Part shown: one piece after another, positions 6,756 to 9,573 of the stretch | Numbering within the stretch: position 1 is the first letter of the stretch | How the letters are laid out: the number at the start of each line of letters is the position of its first letter | Assembly: GCA_002428685.1 (NCBI GenBank) | Contig: DIXL01000057.1 | Span: 1-9,573, forward strand | From: Cloacimonetes bacterium UBA6081 | GTDB taxonomy: Bacteria > Cloacimonadota > Cloacimonadia > Cloacimonadales > Cloacimonadaceae | Length of the DNA: 9,573 bases | Direction of reading: 5' to 3' | The notes under the pieces: model-generated | Told to the model about the DNA's origin: nothing | What the model saw: the letters and a program-made list of their open reading frames with translations, nothing else | Database searches by the model: none | Made by a program: the position numbers and the translations under genes

Positions 6756-7436
6756 ATGGCATTCGTGCCGTCGAGTTTGGGCACCCTTGAAAAAAGTGCC
6801 GGAAAGATCCGCCAGACAGCAGAAAGGACTTCCCAAGATATTGGATGCAAGGTACTTAGCACCCTGTTAAAACTAACCAGAGAGGTGAAAATGACCGCGA
6901 GACAGTGCAAAAAGTCGGGCTGCGAAGCCTGCCAAACGCAGAATGTCCAAGTCCAACCATATCCACTCGGACTTGGACAAAACAGCTTCAAGCTCTCACT
7001 GCGCATAGCATCCGGGCACAATATCCATTCTTTGTGCGAAATTGTGTCCAGGTGCTACGCAAAATGTCCAAGTCCGTGTCCAAGTCCAGGCGAATGTCCA
7101 AGTCCATGTCCAAGTCCGGCATCTACAATTTGTCCAAGTCCAATTACAGGTAATCGGATATCATGGGAAGGATATGAAATAGAGCGAGATTTTACGATGA
7201 TCTGGCTGCCCCTTGCGCGGGTGGCGGAACTGACAGGCAAGTCGATCAAGACAATCCGCAGACTGGTGAAAGAAGGAAACCTGCCTGCGGTAAACAGATT
7301 GGTGCCCAGTGGGAAGAGCCATACCACCAAGACCTTTGTCCTGGCGGCAGGTGAGCTTCTCGACCTGGAGATAGCCGACTGCAAGAGCAAGAACCAGCTT
7401 CATCAGCAGCTTCCGGGGAGCATCGGTGGCCGATAA
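6756..7436 (+). CDS. ORF with CPSP repeats and Mu-transposase-like HTH domain
   Basis: The open frame gives 226 aa in three parts: residues 1-45, unrecognised; 46-135, Cys-rich, with five CPSP units (about 107-132); and 148-226, starting MIWLPLARVAELTGKSIKTIRRLVKEGNLP, a winged-helix segment like the N-terminal DNA-binding domain of Mu-type transposases. Three starts are possible: ATG 6756 (AGAGGG rather far upstream), ATG 6891 (GAGGTG at good distance) and ATG 7197 (where the HTH domain begins, weak ribosome site). The CPSP part is encoded by the TGTCCAAGTCC repeats, whose spacing is always a multiple of 6, so all frames stay open and translation of this part is unproven. The catalytic core of a transposase is absent; the frame ends at 7436, overlapping the next ORF by 11 bases. 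Confidence 0.5.
   Translation: MAFVPSSLGTLEKSAGKIRQTAERTSQDIGCKVLSTLLKLTREVKMTARQCKKSGCEACQTQNVQVQPYPLGLGQNSFKLSLRIASGHNIHSLCEIVSRCYAKCPSPCPSPGECPSPCPSPASTICPSPITGNRISWEGYEIERDFTMIWLPLARVAELTGKSIKTIRRLVKEGNLPAVNRLVPSGKSHTTKTFVLAAGELLDLEIADCKSKNQLHQQLPGSIGGR
6944..7141. repeat. Right cluster of TGTCCAAGTCC repeats
   Basis: Six perfect copies of TGTCCAAGTCC begin at 6944, 7065, 7077, 7095, 7107 and 7131, and one copy in the opposite direction (GGACTTGGACA) is at 6969-6979. The copies at 6944 and 6969 form a perfect 11-bp hairpin with a 14-base loop. A partial copy is at 7045. Steps within the dense part are 12, 18, 12 and 24 bases. The same 11-mer occurs in the left cluster at 5787, beyond the repressor gene and outside any gene, which argues that the DNA motif itself matters. 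An iteron-like protein-binding array is the favoured reading. Confidence 0.8.
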
Positions 7437-7659
7437 ACCTGCCACGCTGATGCGCAACGAGAAGTGGGCAAAGAAGTTGTATGAAGCCAATCCTCCCACA
7501 CTGGAAGAAGCCATGCAGATGATCGGCATCCAGATGTTGAGTGATATGCCCCGAGCCGAGAAGCTCAACAAGGACTCCATAGATAAGCTTATGGGCATCA
7601 TCAATACTCAATTGGGAGATAGGTCGCAGCATTGGTCAATGAGCCCACCAAAGCGATAA
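7426..7659 (+). CDS. Hypothetical small phage protein
   Basis: A 77-aa frame begins with GTG inside the end of the previous ORF (11-base overlap) and runs 28 bases into the head gene fragment. It is rich in Met, Lys and Leu and probably helical (LEEAMQMIGIQML, NKDSIDKLMGIINTQL). I do not recognise the family; a remnant of a small terminase or other phage packaging gene is a guess from position. The last residues (HWSMSPPKR) probably read past a junction into head-gene sequence, so the original gene may have been longer or different. No clear ribosome site is seen before the GTG. Confidence 0.4.
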   Translation: MADKPATLMRNEKWAKKLYEANPPTLEEAMQMIGIQMLSDMPRAEKLNKDSIDKLMGIINTQLGDRSQHWSMSPPKR

Positions 7660-8338
7660 TAGACCGCTGTGTGCGGCTTGGACTGAGAGACACGCAAGTG
7701 CAAGCCCCTACCAAGACCAGCATCGGGCTCTGGGGCATAGAAGATCAACATCTCTCCACCACCATCCAAAAGCAGCAGTTGTTCTGGATCGGGAACCACT
7801 TTGAAGCCGATGTACGTCAGAACTTCGCCGATACCCTCTCCCAGGCAATAGAGCAGGGCTACACCAAAGAGATGCTTGCAGATACTCTCAAAGACCAGTT
7901 CAATGATCTCGCCAATCGCTCATCCCACTACTGGCAGGGACTGGCAGAGCACACCGCACTCAGGATCAGGGAATTTGGTAGGTTGAGGGGTTACAAGAAA
8001 GCCAAAGCCAAATACTCGTCATTCCGGGCTTGAACCGGAATCCATTTGATCCCCTGGATGATCGCACCAGTGACATCTGCCGGGCTCTGGCAGCCCAGGA
8101 TAAGGTCTATCCCCTAAACGATGCCCTCGAAGTGATGGATAATCTCATGGCTCTGGATACCAAGTCCAACAGTCTGGATGATGCCAGAGACTATATCAAA
8201 GCTCTTGCACCGTGGATCAAAGACGATCAGATCGAATATGACTCAGATATGAACCCGGTAGGCGTCTCCGGAGCGCATACGCCGTTCCCACCCTTTCATT
8301 GGAAGTGCAGGACAACGACTGTTATCTGGACTGATTAG
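7632..8338 (+). pseudogene. Broken MuF/SPP1 gp7-type head morphogenesis gene
   Basis: Two adjacent frames make up the C-terminal part of one phage head protein. Frame A (7632-8033, TTG start, 133 aa) has the family region WIGNHFEADVRQNFADTLSQAIEQGYTKEMLADTL...YWQGLAEHTALRIREFGRLRGYKKAKAKY. Frame B (8030-8338, 102 aa) continues it with DDRTSDICRAL and ends with PPFHWKCRTTTV, the usual Cys/His end of this family. MuF-type proteins are minor capsid proteins acting in head assembly. The break is at 8016-8044, where a REP-like palindrome brings a TGA and shifts frame; leaving out 29 (or 26 or 23) bases rejoins AKY to FDPLDDRTSDIC. A stop at 7620 and the absence of the usual N-terminal half show a second loss at the 5' end. 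Not expected to make a working protein. Confidence 0.8.
8018..8044. repeat. REP-like palindrome inside the head gene
   Basis: A 27-bp unit has 7-bp arms ATTCCGG (8021-8027) and CCGGAAT (8035-8041) around GCTTGAA. Its outer bases GTCATTCC and GGAATCCA match those of the repeats at 106-131 (GTCGTTCC and GGAATCCA), though the loop and inner stem differ. It lies exactly at the frame break of the head gene and supplies its TGA (8031-8033). No target duplication could be identified. Confidence 0.6.
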
Positions 8339-8406
8339 GATAGAGCAGGTTAGCAACAGAAGTCAAAGCTCTGTTGGCTGTATAAACCTCTAATGATATC
8401 TCTATC
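8339..8406. other. Nested complementary arms in the spacer
   Basis: Between the head gene and the restriction gene, GATAGAG (8339-8345) pairs perfectly with CTCTATC (8400-8406). Inside, AGGT (8347-8350) pairs with ACCT (8386-8389), and AGCAACAGA (8352-8360) with TCTGTTGGCT (8370-8379) with one bulge. This could fold as one long broken stem in RNA. No T-run follows, so it is not a standard terminator. The rest of the spacer up to 8495 shows nothing clear. Confidence 0.3.
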
Positions 8407-8495
8407 AATTTGACCTATAACAAAAAGAGGTTGACCAGATAGGCATCTTCCACGAACTTGCCTCAAGAGAAAATAACGCTTATTGGGGTTGCGAG

Positions 8496-9566
8496 TTGTT
8501 GAAAGATATTCTGGTTACATACCTAAACGATCTGCAGAAGATCATCAACCGGGGAGATGCCCGGGAAGAGTCCTTTTATCATTGTCTAAAGGACATGATC
8601 GAGGCTTATGCCAAGCTGAGCAAGATTAGCAAATGCGAAGTAGGTATCCTGCCCAAGACAACAGAAGCTGGAAACCCGGACTTCCGTGTCTGGGATGGCA
8701 AAGCCCATATCACTGGCTATATCGAAGCTAAGAAACCAGAGACTTACAACCTTGATCCCATCGCAGTAAGCGAACAGCTCAAGCACTACCTGGCTACCTT
8801 TCCCAATCTTATCCTAACCAACTTCTATGAGTTCCGTCTCTATCAGCATGGGATGTTTGTAGATTATGTAACTATCGCCAGTCCGATCAATGCCACCCAG
8901 ATGCACATCACTCCTCCAGCTTCGCATGTAGATGAGCTATCCACCTTGCTTGACCGCTATTTCAGCTTTTCACTTCCTGCCATCACAGACCCCAAGAGCC
9001 TGGCTAATGCACTGGCTAAACGAACCCGCTTCCTACGGGACGAGATCATCACCATTGAACTGACAGAGGAGGAGATGCAAGGCAAGAAGGTGCTGCTGAA
9101 CTTTTATGAATCCTTCAAGAAGCTACTGATCAACAACCTGACCATAGAGCAATTTGCCGATCTCTATGCTCAAACCCTCACCTATGGAATCTTTGCGGCT
9201 CGCACCCGTAGTGAGGGTGAGTTCAACCGGGAGCTCATTTACAAATACATCCCCGGCACCCTGGGCATCCTGAAAAGTATCTTCAGGTTTATCTCCCTGG
9301 AAGAGCCGCCCAAGGCTCTGGCAGTTTTGATCGATGACATTGCAGATATCCTCTTCAATACTGATATCCAAAAGATACTGCACCGCTTCTACACCGAGGG
9401 CAAAGGCAGAGACCCTATCGTGCACTTCTATGAGACCTTCTTAAGCGAATACGATCCCAAACTGAGAGAGAAACGGGGAGTCTATTATACCCCTGAACCT
9501 GTGGTGCGCTATATCGTGCGCAGTATCCACAGCCTTTTGAAAAGCCACTTGTCAACGGAATTTTAA
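8496..9566 (+). pseudogene. Type IIG-like restriction-methylation enzyme, N-terminal third only
   Basis: The 356 aa match the front part of single-chain restriction-methylation enzymes (type IIG/ISP-like, usually about 1000 aa), which cut foreign DNA and methylate adenine in their own sites. Seen: start LKDILVTYLNDLQKI...EESFYHCLKDMIE; a PD-(D/E)XK nuclease with D62 (GNPDF) and E77-A-K79 (GYIEAKKP); a helical linker (about 160-310); and the beginning of the methyltransferase, KRGVYYTPEPVVRYIVRSIHSLL (about 326-348). A stop at 9564 comes before the AdoMet motif (DPACGTG type), the NPPY motif and the target-recognition domain. A frameshift or an insertion at about 9548-9566 is likely; the window ends 7 bases later. 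It starts with tandem TTG codons after GGGG (8485-8488). The fragment alone could at most retain an uncontrolled or inactive nuclease. Confidence 0.8.
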
Positions 9567-9573
9567 TATGCAC

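Larger units (their letters stand above)
5731..8338. mobile_element. Mu-like prophage remnant (limits approximate)
   Basis: The order is a leftward self-cleaving repressor, a rightward early promoter, a transposase-like DNA-binding domain, and a MuF/gp7-type head gene. This is the order along a transposable Mu-like phage, but about 10 kb or more of expected genes (transposase core, ATPase, lysis, terminase, portal) is missing between 7436 and 7632, and no tail genes follow. The left limit is set by the motif cluster and the right limit by the end of the head gene; neither target duplications nor defined ends were seen. The restriction gene at 8496 may have been cargo or an independent arrival. 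Confidence 0.6.

Noticed and set aside
7065..7141. The regular repeats as a CRISPR array
   Set aside because: Units are only 11 bp with spacers of 1 to 13 bases, and inverted copies occur; CRISPR repeats and spacers are much longer.
6905..7153. Other open frames through the repeats (MSKS and GLGH repeats)
   Set aside because: They are by-products of repeat spacing in multiples of 6; no domain or adequate start supports them.
8421..8495. Upstream in-frame extension of the restriction gene
   Set aside because: The frame is open from 8421, but it contains no ATG and the family begins at the LKDILVTYLNDLQKI segment; the TTG at 8496 fits better.

Overview
The window joins ordinary chromosomal genes (about 1-5634) to a decayed phage or mobile region (about 5640-9573). 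The organism is a diderm bacterium of moderate to low G+C. The exported lipoprotein, export-type protease and gene set would fit an anaerobe such as a Cloacimonadota or other FCB-group member, but that placement is an impression and not shown by the sequence. By eye, the right part is richer in G+C than the left and has more GTG and TTG starts.

Region by region: positions 1-243 hold no gene, only palindromic repeats (two tandem hairpins, then a perfect 30-bp inverted repeat whose arms are REP-like hairpins). radA lies on the minus strand (271-1608). A strong promoter at 1765-1792 then drives a tight four-gene plus-strand operon: glutaredoxin-like protein, MarR regulator, OsmC-family protein and thioredoxin-like lipoprotein. 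Neighbouring genes overlap or are one base apart. The set reads as a thiol-redox stress unit with its own regulator, and it ends at a clear intrinsic terminator (3503-3536). Next is an oligopeptidase B-type S9 peptidase with an unusual export signal (3553-5634).

The right part looks like the remnant of a Mu-like transposable phage. A minus-strand LexA/CI-type self-cleaving repressor faces a rightward early promoter across a symmetric operator-like region. It is followed by an ORF whose C-terminal part looks like the N-terminal DNA-binding domain of a Mu-type transposase, a small unknown ORF, and a broken MuF/SPP1-gp7-type head morphogenesis gene. The transposase core, the ATPase, the terminase/portal genes and nearly all head and tail genes are absent, so a large internal deletion is inferred. 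The last gene is the first third of a type IIG-like restriction-methylation enzyme, which stops before its methyltransferase motifs.

The most unusual signals are: (a) an 11-bp motif, GGACTTGGACA, present in eight perfect copies plus degenerate ones on both sides of the repressor gene, suggesting binding sites of the phage's own transposition or regulatory protein; (b) a short REP-like palindrome lying exactly where the head gene loses its frame, with the same outer bases as the repeats at the left edge of the window; and (c) two face-to-face promoters with TTGACA boxes inside mirror-image arms. No tRNA, rRNA or CRISPR array was seen.
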